Position numbers and translations under genes: made by a program. The notes under the pieces are model-generated. The model was not told where the DNA came from and made no database searches. It worked only from the letters and a program-made list of their open reading frames with translations. A stretch of DNA of 64,000 nt from Oscillospiraceae bacterium (GTDB lineage: Bacteria; Bacillota; Clostridia; Oscillospirales; Oscillospiraceae), in the NCBI GenBank assembly GCA_015067795.1, contig SVLU01000003.1, forward strand, positions 1 through 64,000, written 5' to 3'. Position 1 is the first letter of the stretch; each line of letters starts with the position of its first letter. Positions 26,641 to 34,694 of this stretch are shown here, in pieces.

Positions 26641-27387
26641 ATGAAGCAGATTTTTAAATATACAGAGGGTATGACCTCTAATACTACACATTATTGCCCC
26701 GGCTGTACTCACGGCATCGCTCACAGACTTATCATGGAAGTTCTGGAAGAAAAGGGTCAGCTCGGCACTACTCTTGCTGTTGCTCCTATCGGCTGCAGCA
26801 TCCTTTCCCATCAGTACATGAACGTTGACATGATGGAATCCGCTCACGGCCGTGCTCCTGCTATCGCAAGTGCAATTCGCCGTGTACATCCTGACAAGAC
26901 CATCTTTACATATCAGGGTGACGGTGACCTCGCTTCCATCGGTATCGCTGAAATCATTCACGCTGCCGCAAGAGGCGAAAAGTTCACTACCTTCTTTATC
27001 AATAACGGTATCTACGGTATGACCGGCGGTCAGATGGCTCCTACCACTCTCATCGGCCAGCGTTCCACAACCTCCGTTGACGGTCGTTCAAAGGAACTCA
27101 CCGGTATGCCTCTTAAGGTCAGCGAAATGATCGCTACCCTGGACGGTGCTGTTTATGTAGAACGTGTTGCTCTCAACAGCCCTGCTAATGTAAGAAAAGC
27201 AAAGGCAGCTATCAGACGTGCTTTCGATGTTCAGGACAAGCGTCTCGGCTTCTCCTTTGTTGAATTCCTTTCCACTTGCCCAACCAACTGGGGTCTCACT
27301 CCTGTTGATGCAACAAATTGGGTCAAGGAAAAGGTTATGCCTTATTATCCTCTTGGAATTTACAAGCAGCCGGAGGTGGAAAAATAA
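26641..27387 (+). CDS. 2-oxoacid:ferredoxin oxidoreductase beta subunit (TPP-binding)
   Basis: 248 aa. Carries the thiamine pyrophosphate site: 'YQGDGDLASIGIAEIIHAA' with GDGD at 93-96 and Asn121-Asn122 at the motif end. 'CPGCTHGIAHR' (19-29) is the hallmark of KorB/VorA-type beta subunits. Starts one base after the alpha stop and shares a base with the gamma start (TAATG). Catalyses the ThDP chemistry of the complex. Confidence 0.92.
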   Translation: MKQIFKYTEGMTSNTTHYCPGCTHGIAHRLIMEVLEEKGQLGTTLAVAPIGCSILSHQYMNVDMMESAHGRAPAIASAIRRVHPDKTIFTYQGDGDLASIGIAEIIHAAARGEKFTTFFINNGIYGMTGGQMAPTTLIGQRSTTSVDGRSKELTGMPLKVSEMIATLDGAVYVERVALNSPANVRKAKAAIRRAFDVQDKRLGFSFVEFLSTCPTNWGLTPVDATNWVKEKVMPYYPLGIYKQPEVEK

Positions 27388-27929
27388 TGAGTACACAGAA
27401 ATTATTCTTCGCAGGCAGCGGTGGCCAGGGTATTCTCCTCATGGGTCAGATGATCTCCTACGCCGCAATGAGCCAGGATCTGGAAACCACATTCCTCCCT
27501 TCCTACGGCCCTGAAATGCGTGGCGGTACTGCTAACTGCACCGTTATCGTTTCCGATTCCACAATCAACTGCCCTCTGATTTTCGAGGCTGATGCAGTTG
27601 TTGTTATGAATCCACCTTCCCTTACAAGATTTGAATCCCTTGTAAAGCCAGGCGGAAAAATCATTATCAACACTTCTCTCGTTTCCGAACGTCCTACCCG
27701 TACAGACATCGACGTTATCGAGGTTCCTGCTAACGAATTAGCTGACGAGCTTGGAAATCGCCGTACAGCCAACGTAATTATGTATGGTGCTCTCGTTGCT
27801 GAAACAGGTGTTGTTTCTCAGGAAGGCGTTGAATACGCTCTCCGCAAGGTATTCAGCGGCAAGAAGGCAAAGCTTCTTGACCTGAATATGAAGGCAGCTA
27901 ATATTTACAAGGAAAAGATGGGTAAATAA
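27387..27929 (+). CDS. 2-oxoacid:ferredoxin oxidoreductase gamma subunit
   Basis: 180 aa; 'LFFAGSGGQGILLMGQMIS' at the N-terminus and 'LPSYGPEMRGGTANCTVI' are typical of the gamma (CoA-binding Rossmann-like) subunit. The frame is open further upstream, but the ATG overlapping the beta stop, with GGAGG 10 nt before it, is clearly the start. Last gene of the operon, followed by a strong terminator. Confidence 0.92.
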   Translation: MSTQKLFFAGSGGQGILLMGQMISYAAMSQDLETTFLPSYGPEMRGGTANCTVIVSDSTINCPLIFEADAVVVMNPPSLTRFESLVKPGGKIIINTSLVSERPTRTDIDVIEVPANELADELGNRRTANVIMYGALVAETGVVSQEGVEYALRKVFSGKKAKLLDLNMKAANIYKEKMGK

Positions 27930-27933
27930 TTCA

Positions 27934-27966
27934 AAATCCGTTCCCAGAAATGGGAACGGATTTTTT
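27934..27966 (+). terminator. Terminator of the oxidoreductase operon
   Basis: 13-bp perfect stem AAATCCGTTCCCA / TGGGAACGGATTT followed by T. Confidence 0.9.
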
Positions 27967-27983
27967 ATGCTTTTCAAATTTCT

Positions 27984-28114
27984 AAGCCTCCCCTGTGCAA
28001 GGGGAGGTGTCTCGCAAAGCGAGACGGAGGGGTTGTAATATAATTTTGTTATAAACCATCCCTCAGTCAGCCTTACGGCTGACAGCTCCCTTTACACAAG
28101 GGAGCCTTTGTTGC
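27984..28114. repeat. Family B inverted-repeat element, empty form (B1)
   Basis: About 130 bp. The left end is a CCTCCCC..GGGGAGG hairpin, then a TCTCGC..GCGAGA hairpin, then GACGGAGGGGTTG. The right end is CCATCCCTCAG, a GTCAGCC..GGCTGAC hairpin, then GCTCCC..GGGAGC. The outermost 26 bases of the two ends are imperfect inverted repeats. Same two end types and orientation as the DUF559-bearing copy at 54930-55384. Confidence 0.75.
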
Positions 28115-28147
28115 TTTTAATATAAGTAACAATAATATAATTATTAT

Positions 28148-28726
28148 TCATTCAGCCGAATAAACTGTCATACCAACACCGTTATCCTGCACCAAAACAT
28201 CCTTTGGCATTTTGGAAAACTTCCAAGTGACGTACATATCCCCTGCCGCACCTGAAATATTGCTTATCTGAACAAAGTACACCACCCAGAACCATTCGTT
28301 AGGCACAAAAGCATTGATAACAGCCAGCACAACACCCCAAAAAACTACCGGTGCAAGAGCGATAATTATGTACTCCCTTTTACAGAAATAATCATCACAT
28401 CCTGCATAGGCATAAAAACCTTTAAAACCATAGTGAACCTTTTTACATCCGAAATGCTTCATGGTGATACCGTGAACGAGCTCATGAAGAACGATATATG
28501 CTATCGAGCCAACTATTAACACAATAAATCTCAAAGCATACATCCCAATACCGTCATCCATACTGAAAAGCTCATATATCGGCACGATAAAGACACCAAT
28601 AACGACCATTATTGCCGCAATTACAAGTGCAAGCACATTTATCAGGATTGCAATCTTTTTGTCTTTGGCAAGATTTACTGAGAATACCTTTTTATAGCCC
28701 TCGGGAAGCTTCTGTAATGCACTCAT
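28148..28726 (-). CDS. DUF3267 membrane zincin-like protein
   Basis: 192 aa with about four transmembrane segments (near 25-50, 62-80, 118-138 and 140-155). HELVH at residues 81-85, at the end of the second segment, is an HExxH zinc motif; DUF3267 proteins are putative membrane metalloproteases of the site-2-protease/YdjC-like kind. Substrate unknown. Monocistronic on the minus strand; GAGGAG lies just ahead of the ATG. Its downstream side faces repeat B1. Confidence 0.8.
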   Translation of the reverse strand: MSALQKLPEGYKKVFSVNLAKDKKIAILINVLALVIAAIMVVIGVFIVPIYELFSMDDGIGMYALRFIVLIVGSIAYIVLHELVHGITMKHFGCKKVHYGFKGFYAYAGCDDYFCKREYIIIALAPVVFWGVVLAVINAFVPNEWFWVVYFVQISNISGAAGDMYVTWKFSKMPKDVLVQDNGVGMTVYSAE

Positions 28727-28853
28727 GTTACCACTCCTCTATTTTTAACATTTTATCATTGTTTTTTCCTGTTGACAACACATTTCAAAGTAGTATAATA
28801 AGTATGAAAAGTATAACTAATATCCAACAACACACTTTTCCGGAGGTTCGCTA

Positions 28854-29075
28854 ATGGGTATAAAAGATAAATATGTAGGCGTTTGCAAGGTTGGTGAAAA
28901 GGGACAGATAGTCATTCCTAAAGAAGCCCGTGTTATGTTTGATATTAACCCGGGTGATTCCGTCGTGCTTCTTTGCGACAAGAACAAGGGTATCGCCCTT
29001 GTAAAATCCGATATCATCTCTGATCTTGCAGATGATATTATGAATGGTGTTGAAAAAAATGATCAGAACCAATAA
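28854..29075 (+). CDS. AbrB/MazE/SpoVT-family DNA-binding protein
   Basis: 73-aa swapped-hairpin regulator: 'VCKVGEKGQIVIPKEARVMFDINPGDSVVLL' is the classic AbrB N-terminal domain (core 'GQIVIPKEAR'). No toxin partner is adjacent; instead it overlaps the ABC transporter ATPase gene, so it probably autoregulates this exporter operon. CGGAGG precedes the ATG by 8 nt. Confidence 0.88.
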   Translation: MGIKDKYVGVCKVGEKGQIVIPKEARVMFDINPGDSVVLLCDKNKGIALVKSDIISDLADDIMNGVEKNDQNQ

Positions 29076-29778
29076 TCTTACTAAAAGATTTAAAGACAAA
29101 ACCGCCGTAAATTCTTTAAATTTAACAATTAACAAAGGCGAGCTGTTTTCCCTTTTGGGTGTTAACGGTGCAGGTAAAACTACTACCGTAAAAATGCTGT
29201 CCACACTTATCACGCCAACATCAGGTGAAATATTCATAAAAGGTATAAACACCGCGGAGAATAAAGCAGAAATACGCAAAATAATCAACATTTCTCCTCA
29301 GGAAACCGCCATCGCGCCTAACCTGACTGTTATGGAGAATATTGAATTTATGTCAGGAGTATATGCTCTTCCCAAAAGCTCCGACCGTATAGAAAAGCTA
29401 ATAAACGATTTTAAATTAGAGGAAATATTAAAACAAAAGGCAAAGACCTTATCAGGCGGCTGGCAGAGAAGATTGTCAATCGCTCTGTCCCTTATTAACG
29501 ACCCTGAAATACTGTTTTTAGATGAACCCACCCTGGGTCTTGACGTATTGGCAAGACGTGAGCTGTGGAGTGTTATAAATGGATTAAAGGGTAAGATAAC
29601 TGTTATACTTACCACTCACTATATGGAAGAGGCTGAAAAGCTCTCCGACAGAGTGGGTATCATGTCAAAAGGGCACCTGACTCACATCGGAACACCTCAG
29701 GAGCTTATAGAAGCCGCTCAGGCTAAATCCTTTGAGGATGCATTTGTTACATTGGCAAACGGAGGTGAAGCCCTGTGA
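29059..29778 (+). CDS. ABC transporter ATP-binding protein (ABC-2 exporter)
   Basis: 239 aa from ATG 29059 (a second in-frame ATG at 29044 is possible). Walker A 'GVNGAGKTT' (34-42), Q-loop 'ISPQET', signature 'LSGGWQRR', Walker B 'EILFLDEPTLGLD', and the switch His in 'LTTHYMEEAEKL'. DrrA/CcmA-like. Overlaps the AbrB gene by 17 nt and the permease by 4 nt. Substrate unknown; drug or lipid export is the usual role. Confidence 0.92.
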   Translation: MIRTNNLTKRFKDKTAVNSLNLTINKGELFSLLGVNGAGKTTTVKMLSTLITPTSGEIFIKGINTAENKAEIRKIINISPQETAIAPNLTVMENIEFMSGVYALPKSSDRIEKLINDFKLEEILKQKAKTLSGGWQRRLSIALSLINDPEILFLDEPTLGLDVLARRELWSVINGLKGKITVILTTHYMEEAEKLSDRVGIMSKGHLTHIGTPQELIEAAQAKSFEDAFVTLANGGEAL

Positions 29779-30503
29779 GAGCCGTAAATTTCGCCAAAAG
29801 AAATTTTAAAGAGATCATTCGTGATCCGCTGAGCGTGATATTTGCCATCGCTCTTCCGCTTTTCCTGCTGTTTATCTTCCAGCAGTTCAACATTCCGAGT
29901 GATGTTTACAGTATTGAAAACTTCACACCGGGTATTGTAATTTTCAGCTTCGCATTTATCACCATGTTCACCGCAACTCTGGTGGCTAAGGACCGTACCA
30001 CTTCACTTATAACAAGGCTTTGTGCAAGTCCCATGGGGATAACGGATTACATACTGGGATACGTCATAGCAGTCCTGCCGCTGGTATTCATTCAGAATGT
30101 TCTGTTCTTTGGAGCTGCACTTTTATTGGGACTAAAATTCGGTGTAAATATTCTGCTGACTATTTTGGTGTCCATTCCCCTTTCCCTGCTTTTCATAGAG
30201 CTTGGTATTCTTCTGGGCTGTGTTACCACCGACCGGTCATCAGCAGGTGTTTCCAGTATTATCGTTCAGCTTGTGGCTTTCACAAGCGGAATGTATTTTG
30301 AAGCTGACATGATGGGCGGCTTCTTCAACACTCTTTGTAAGCTTCTCCCCTTCTCAGGCTGTCTTGATATCACGAAGGCTGTTCTCAATGGTACTTATGA
30401 GGCTCTGACAAGCTCTGTGCTGACTGTTATCATTTACACAGCATCCATCACTACGCTTGCATCCATTCTCTTTAAACGCAAATTAGAGAGCGATACCAAG
30501 TAA
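29775..30503 (+). CDS. ABC-2 type permease
   Basis: 242 aa, six hydrophobic segments (first near 20-37, last near 212-232), ABC2_membrane family, e.g. 'FIELGILLGCVTTDRSSAG'. The GTG start overlaps the ATPase stop (GTGA), with GGAGG 9 nt upstream. Forms the membrane half of the AbrB-controlled exporter. Confidence 0.9.
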   Translation: MRAVNFAKRNFKEIIRDPLSVIFAIALPLFLLFIFQQFNIPSDVYSIENFTPGIVIFSFAFITMFTATLVAKDRTTSLITRLCASPMGITDYILGYVIAVLPLVFIQNVLFFGAALLLGLKFGVNILLTILVSIPLSLLFIELGILLGCVTTDRSSAGVSSIIVQLVAFTSGMYFEADMMGGFFNTLCKLLPFSGCLDITKAVLNGTYEALTSSVLTVIIYTASITTLASILFKRKLESDTK

Positions 30504-30507
30504 ACCA

Positions 30508-30531
30508 AAAGCCGCAGAATCTTTCCTGCGG
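30508..30531. terminator. Duplicated terminator, degraded copy
   Basis: AAAGCCGCAG..CTGCGGG hairpin right behind the permease stop. It lacks the T tract and differs at a few bases from the intact hairpin at 30706-30736; family A element copy A2 lies between. Confidence 0.6.
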
Positions 30532-30705
30532 GTTCACTCTGTCGAATAAGCATAAAACTTGTCATTGCGAGGTCCCATAGGGACCGTGGCAATCTTAAAA
30601 AGTATCTAAATTATTCAAAAGCACAAAGTTCACACAACTTTTTTAATAAGATTCCCACGTCGCTTCGCTCCTCGGAATGACAGATATGGGTTCTTTGACA
30701 CGCTC
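30532..30705. repeat. Family A inverted-repeat element, copy A2
   Basis: Core 30561-30681 with GTCATTGCGAGG and CCTCGGAATGAC ends. The right outer arm ATGGGTTCTTTGACACGCTC also appears, inverted, beside copy A4, which shows that the arms belong to the element. Confidence 0.75.
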
Positions 30706-30736
30706 AAAGCCGCAGGATTTTTCCTGCGGCTTTTTT
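30706..30736 (+). terminator. Terminator, intact copy
   Basis: AAAGCCGCAGG / CCTGCGGCTTTTTT: strong stem with a T6 tail, between the ABC operon and the convergent metallopeptidase gene. Confidence 0.85.
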
Positions 30737-30740
30737 CGCA

Positions 30741-31448
30741 TCAACGGTGTTCTATAAGCTTATAGTCAAGCTCCTTTTCCCTGGTCTTCCAATCGGGCAT
30801 ATATAATGTCATGAAATCATAAAAAGCTTTATCGTGGTTTGGGTGAATAAAATGCGTAAGCTCATGGAGAATTACAGATTCAATACAGGGTTTGCTTGCT
30901 TTGAAAAGATAATAGTTTATATTCACATTCCATGTGCGTCTGCTGCAGCTTCCCCAAAGGGTCTTCATCTTCTTTACCGTGATGGTAGGTTTAGCTACAC
31001 CATACGGTTTTACGATCAAATACAGCTTGTTTAAAAGCTCCTGATAACATTCCTTTGAAGCTTTCTTCCACCAGTTATCAATCTGACGTTCAATGTGTGC
31101 AGCATCGGTTTCAGGGGTATAGATATGTAAGAAGGAATCATCGAAAACTATCTGCTTACGTTTTGCGGGATGAATTACCACAGTAAGGTCATTACCCAAG
31201 ACCCGAAGCTTTGATCCGTTATCTATGCGGCTTTCGGTATGCTCAACATCAGGAAGATTGGATAATTGTTCAGCTATCCAGTCATGCTTAGTTTCAATAA
31301 ACTCCCTTATCCAACTGTCGGAAGTGTCATTTGGTACAGATAGTTTTATCTCACCTGTGTAAAAAACCTTGAGTCTGGCATATTTCATTTTCTTGCGGGT
31401 CACTTCGATGGGATAGGTTTTATTCCTGATGGTTATTGTATACTTCAT
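30741..31448 (-). CDS. YgjP-like (DUF45/M48-type) metallopeptidase
   Basis: 235 aa. Zinc motif HELTH at 195-199 with further histidines at 202 and 205 ('FIHPNHDKAFY'); the upstream 'KTLWGSCSRRTWNVNINYYL' is the family signature. Related to UTP pyrophosphatase YgjP and SprT-like zincins; the activity here is not certain. The longest frame starts at a TTG; ATG 31448 is more likely. Lies 9 nt after the PPC-like gene on the same strand, so probably cotranscribed. Confidence 0.85.
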   Translation of the reverse strand: MKYTITIRNKTYPIEVTRKKMKYARLKVFYTGEIKLSVPNDTSDSWIREFIETKHDWIAEQLSNLPDVEHTESRIDNGSKLRVLGNDLTVVIHPAKRKQIVFDDSFLHIYTPETDAAHIERQIDNWWKKASKECYQELLNKLYLIVKPYGVAKPTITVKKMKTLWGSCSRRTWNVNINYYLFKASKPCIESVILHELTHFIHPNHDKAFYDFMTLYMPDWKTREKELDYKLIEHR

Positions 31449-31457
31449 AATCAAATA

Positions 31458-32582
31458 TCATTCGTCCCATATTTTATCAATGGTTTTCTGAATAGAGTCT
31501 GTAATTTCCTTACTGACATCATAGGCATCAAACCAAAACACATTGTCTCCCTGCCGGTACATATCATAAGCCGCTAAGTATTCTTCCTTATCAACAGATA
31601 CACCATCTATCCAAAACTCATTCAAATTATCCGTTGTAGGAAAATCCTCAGTATCCGCTTCATTACGCTTTGCGTAAAACTCTATGCTCTCAACAACTCC
31701 GTTGGTTAATGTATAAGCAGTCCAGCTGTCCTCAAGCCATGCATCATTGGAGTGATTGACAGATATCCATGTTTTTCCATCCACCTGAGCAATATATACC
31801 CTGTTCTGAACATAAGTCACGCCGTAAGACCCCTCAGCCTTAACATCCAGCAGGCACTCAACATTTCCGTTGGTTTGCGAATATATCAACGCACGACCGT
31901 CACAAACACACAGCAGTTCATTTGTTCCGTTGTTATCAAAATCGATCAGATCAGTATAGTTTAATCCCTTATCAGTATAGCACTCTTCAATAATTAAGCT
32001 GTTACTGCTGCTGCCGTAAGCAAATGCCAATACACTCATCTTATCAAGATACGAAATATCATAATTATCGTTGGCATATTCAACATCTTCACTATTTTCT
32101 TCAAATAAATGAACTTCCATTACAAAATCACACACGCCTGATGTCTGATACACAGTTATTGAATAAGGTACTCCTGCGAGCATATCCAAAGCAGAATAGC
32201 TGCAATTAAATTCAATCTGTTCAGCATTGCTGAGGTTGGATGCAATTCTTATGTTACAGCCCTTATCCCTGTCAAAACCGTATACACTAAAAACATAGCA
32301 GCCATCAGCTTCAGGAGTAAAAACATAAGTCTTTTCGTGTTCAGAGTCCGTCAACTGACCGTGTACGGTTTCATTTACGGTAATAGCTTCAGTCTCAGGC
32401 TGTACAACAGGCTCAGAATGTTCAACTTCTAATTCGTTATTGATTTCGGGTTCAGGTTTGTCTGTCGGTCTGTTCATCAAAGCAGATACGAAAACGACCC
32501 AAAATATAATAATAAGCAAAATAAAGAAAACTGTTCCAATTATTTTCTCAATTCTATCATTTGATAAAGGATCATTGGACAT
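31458..32582 (-). CDS. Membrane-anchored extracellular protein with PPC-like and VCBS-like segments
   Basis: 374 aa. A short cytoplasmic N-terminus, one transmembrane anchor (about 15-37), an acidic Pro/Glu-rich linker, then a beta-rich domain (~70-165) resembling a bacterial pre-peptidase C-terminal (PPC) domain ('HEKTYVFTPEADGCYVFSV'). A segment with 'IDFDNNGTNELLCVCDG' follows, similar to Ca-binding VCBS/FG-GAP loops. No catalytic motif. Surface-exposed role likely, function unknown. RBS AAGGAG 7 nt before ATG. Confidence 0.65.
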   Translation of the reverse strand: MSNDPLSNDRIEKIIGTVFFILLIIIFWVVFVSALMNRPTDKPEPEINNELEVEHSEPVVQPETEAITVNETVHGQLTDSEHEKTYVFTPEADGCYVFSVYGFDRDKGCNIRIASNLSNAEQIEFNCSYSALDMLAGVPYSITVYQTSGVCDFVMEVHLFEENSEDVEYANDNYDISYLDKMSVLAFAYGSSSNSLIIEECYTDKGLNYTDLIDFDNNGTNELLCVCDGRALIYSQTNGNVECLLDVKAEGSYGVTYVQNRVYIAQVDGKTWISVNHSNDAWLEDSWTAYTLTNGVVESIEFYAKRNEADTEDFPTTDNLNEFWIDGVSVDKEEYLAAYDMYRQGDNVFWFDAYDVSKEITDSIQKTIDKIWDE

Positions 32583-32648
32583 GAAAGAACTCCTTAATTC
32601 GTGATAATTGCTTCTTAACCTAAAAAGGACAAATGAAAAACAGAAACA

Positions 32649-33320
32649 TTATTTGCCGTCATTTTCGCTTAAATTAACTTTAGGTAACTTCCAATGTAAT
32701 TTCGCGGCAAGTATTCTGACCAAAACCGTAAAAATCAACACAAAAAATGTCGCAAATACCTTATAGCCAACACTAACACTTATCAAATAGTAAAAACAGC
32801 ATCCTAAAATAGATACAACTGCGTAAATGTGTTTAGTCAAAATATACGGTTTCTCGTTAACCAGTATATCACGAAGCATACCGCCACCCACACCGGTAAT
32901 TACACCTAATGTAATTGTGAGCAAAGCATTGTCTTCGTATGAATGCATGAGCGATATTTCCATGCCTGTAATGGAAAAAGCCGCCAAACCTAAAGCATCA
33001 AAAAATATATTTACAGTTTCAGCTGTTTCGCTGAACTTTTTAAACTTATCACGATATATGTAGGATATAGAGAAAACTAAAATTGATGCTGCAACTGCAA
33101 CACCCAAAAAAACAGGGTCTAAAAATACCTTGGGCGGAGTATTCCCAATCAGAACATCTCTAATGACGCCTCCTCCAACAGCAGTTATACAGCCAACAGT
33201 TACAACGCCAAAAAGATCCAGGCTGCTGCGAATGGCAACAATTGAACCGGAAACGGCAAAAGAGATCGTGCCTATCCATTCCATAATCAGTATAATAACG
33301 TCACTAAACAAACAAATCAC
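32649..33320 (-). CDS. TRIC-type cation channel family protein (UPF0126)
   Basis: 223 aa, seven hydrophobic segments in two repeats, each with the signature GGGxxRD ('GGGVIRDVL' and 'GGGMLRDIL'). Bacterial TRIC homologues form trimeric potassium-type channels; some relatives are annotated YicG/glycine transporters. The start is uncertain: the longest frame uses GTG 33320 without a clear RBS; an ATG exists at 33284. Confidence 0.85.
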   Translation of the reverse strand: MICLFSDVIILIMEWIGTISFAVSGSIVAIRSSLDLFGVVTVGCITAVGGGVIRDVLIGNTPPKVFLDPVFLGVAVAASILVFSISYIYRDKFKKFSETAETVNIFFDALGLAAFSITGMEISLMHSYEDNALLTITLGVITGVGGGMLRDILVNEKPYILTKHIYAVVSILGCCFYYLISVSVGYKVFATFFVLIFTVLVRILAAKLHWKLPKVNLSENDGK

Positions 33321-33436
33321 CGCCTGTATATATTATATCATTTCAAAATTAGTGGTGCAAGAGCAAGCGTAAAAGGCGACTAAATACTGATCATTCCTTT
33401 GAAAATACGATCAGATTTAATGAACAATCAAACAAA

Positions 33437-33462
33437 AATCCGCTCTCTTTCGAGAACGGATT
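33437..33462 (-). terminator. Terminator-like hairpin beside element A3
   Basis: AATCCG(C)TCTC / GAGA(A)CGGATT stem with an A5 run on its left (T on the minus strand). It would end transcripts from the four-helix pseudogene if element A3 had not been inserted between them. Confidence 0.6.
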
Positions 33463-33598
33463 AGAGCGTATCGAAAAACCCACTCCTGTCATTCCGAGGA
33501 GCGAAGCGACGTGGAAATCTTATTGAAATAGTTGCGTAAACTTTGAGCTTTTGAATATTTTAGGTACTTTTTAAGATTGCCACGATTAAAAATCGTGT
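33463..33598. repeat. Family A inverted-repeat element, truncated copy A3
   Basis: Starts GAGCGTATC..CCTGTCATTCCGAGG and runs through GATTGCCACG, but the second terminal repeat breaks off at CACGATTAAAAATCGTG instead of continuing to CTCGCAATGAC. Confidence 0.65.
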
Positions 33599-33650
33599 CC
33601 TTCTTTGTCCGGATGTACACCACGAAAAAACAAACCGTTAAATATAGGCA

Positions 33651-33994
33651 CTATTTATTGTTCTTTGCCGTATTTATAGATGCAATCAGAATCTTCTTCA
33701 CTTCCACGCAACGTTCTAAACTATTTTGTTGTCGGTATATCCACCCTCTAACAAGAGCTCTAACCAATATTCGCTTTCAGCACATTCTTTCAACGCAATA
33801 TGTAATTTTGCAATAAAGTCAGCTTTACCGTGGGCATAAAAAGCTTCCCTGATATTAGCGCCAACGCTCGTACCTGAACGAACCAACTGGTTTGTTAATA
33901 CGGATTCTTTCTTAACTGTTTTAACTTCATTACATAGTTTAATAACTTCTAATGCAAGTTCTTTTGATTTATCAAGCAATACACTGTTACTCAC
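33651..33994 (-). pseudogene. Four-helix bundle protein (S23/IVP type), frameshifted
   Basis: The first 92 residues match the four-helix bundle family related to proteins encoded by 23S rRNA intervening sequences ('QLVRSGTSVGANIREAFYA', 'ALKECAESEYWLELL'). The frame stops at 33716 after 'YTDNKIV'. Two bases further, another frame continues 'SLERCVEVKKILIASINTAK' to a TAG at 33651-33653, exactly the expected C-terminal helix. A one- or two-base indel near 33719-33722 therefore splits the gene (or is a sequencing error). Family function is unknown; it follows the tRNA operon. Confidence 0.75.
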
Positions 33995-34122
33995 AACAAT
34001 TCCTCATTTAAATTCATCCGCGAAGCGGATACCTCACCTATTCACTATTCATTATAACTTATTACTTTCCAAAAATCGACACCAAAATTTAGTGAAGAGT
34101 GAATAGTTAAGAGTGAAGAAGT

Positions 34123-34160
34123 AAAAATCGACACCCTTCTGTCGAAGGATGTCGATTTTT
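34123..34160 (-). terminator. Terminator of the tRNA operon
   Basis: Long near-perfect stem (AAAAATCGACA.CCTTC / GAAGGATGTCGATTTTT) beginning right at the CCA end of tRNA-Cys. Confidence 0.9.
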
Positions 34161-34234
34161 GGAGGCGACACCCGGATTTGAACCGGGGAATCAGGGTTTT
34201 GCAGACCCGTGCCTTACCACTTGGCTATGTCGCC
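34160..34234 (-). tRNA. tRNA-Cys (GCA)
   Basis: Cloverleaf on the minus strand, GGCGACA acceptor, anticodon GCA at 34200-34202, CCA encoded. Last of five tRNAs in one transcript. Confidence 0.95.
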
Positions 34235-34251
34235 ATATTAAAATAAAAAAA

Positions 34252-34327
34252 TGGAGCGGGCGACGAGGCTCGAACTCGCTACCTCCACCTTGGCAAGGTG
34301 GCGCTCTACCAGATGAGCTACGCCCGC
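34252..34327 (-). tRNA. tRNA-Gly (GCC)
   Basis: Acceptor GCGGGCG, anticodon GCC at 34292-34294, TTCGAGC T-loop, CCA encoded. Confidence 0.96.
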
Positions 34328-34332
34328 ATACA

Positions 34333-34408
34333 TGGTGCCTTGGGCCGGAGTCGAACCAGCGACACGCGGATTTTCAATCCGCTGCTCTACCAACTGAGCT
34401 ACCAAGGC
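34333..34408 (-). tRNA. tRNA-Phe (GAA)
   Basis: Acceptor GCCTTGG, anticodon GAA at 34373-34375, GGTTCGAC T-arm, CCA encoded. Confidence 0.96.
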
Positions 34409-34411
34409 GTG

Positions 34412-34488
34412 TGGCGACCCAGAACGGGCTCGAACCGTCGACCTCCAGCGTGACAGGCTGGCGTTCTAACCAACTGAACTACTGGGCC
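34412..34488 (-). tRNA. tRNA-Asp (GTC)
   Basis: Acceptor GGCCCAG with CTGGGTC, anticodon GTC at 34452-34454, CCA encoded. A hairpin (TCTGCCAGA / TCTGGCAGA, 34498-34526) lies between this gene and tRNA-Val and may guide processing. Confidence 0.96.
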
Positions 34489-34529
34489 ACACTTTTTCTG
34501 CCAGACCGATTGCTCGATCTGGCAGACCA

Positions 34530-34605
34530 TGGTGGGAACAACAGGGCTCGAACCTGTGACCCCCTGCTTGTAAGGCAGGTGCTCTCCCAGCTGAGCTATG
34601 CTCCC
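34530..34605 (-). tRNA. tRNA-Val (TAC)
   Basis: Acceptor GGGAGCA, anticodon TAC at 34570-34572, CCA encoded; first tRNA of the operon. It reads GUA/GUG best, so it is not necessarily the tRNA sensed by the GUC T-box. Confidence 0.96.
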
Positions 34606-34694
34606 GTTTCGTTGCTGTGTATCTCAGCAACGATGATGATTATAGCAGACACTCCTAAGATTGTCAACACTTTTTTTGAAATTTCTTGAAATTT

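Noticed and set aside
28854..29075. AbrB-type protein as an antitoxin
   Set aside because: No toxin-like gene is adjacent; it overlaps an ABC transporter gene instead.
33577..33816. Plus-strand frame of 79 codons beginning in element A3
   Set aside because: Starts in repeat DNA and overlaps the four-helix pseudogene in antisense; no RBS.
34159..34689. Plus-strand open frame of 176 codons
   Set aside because: It runs across five tRNA genes on the other strand.
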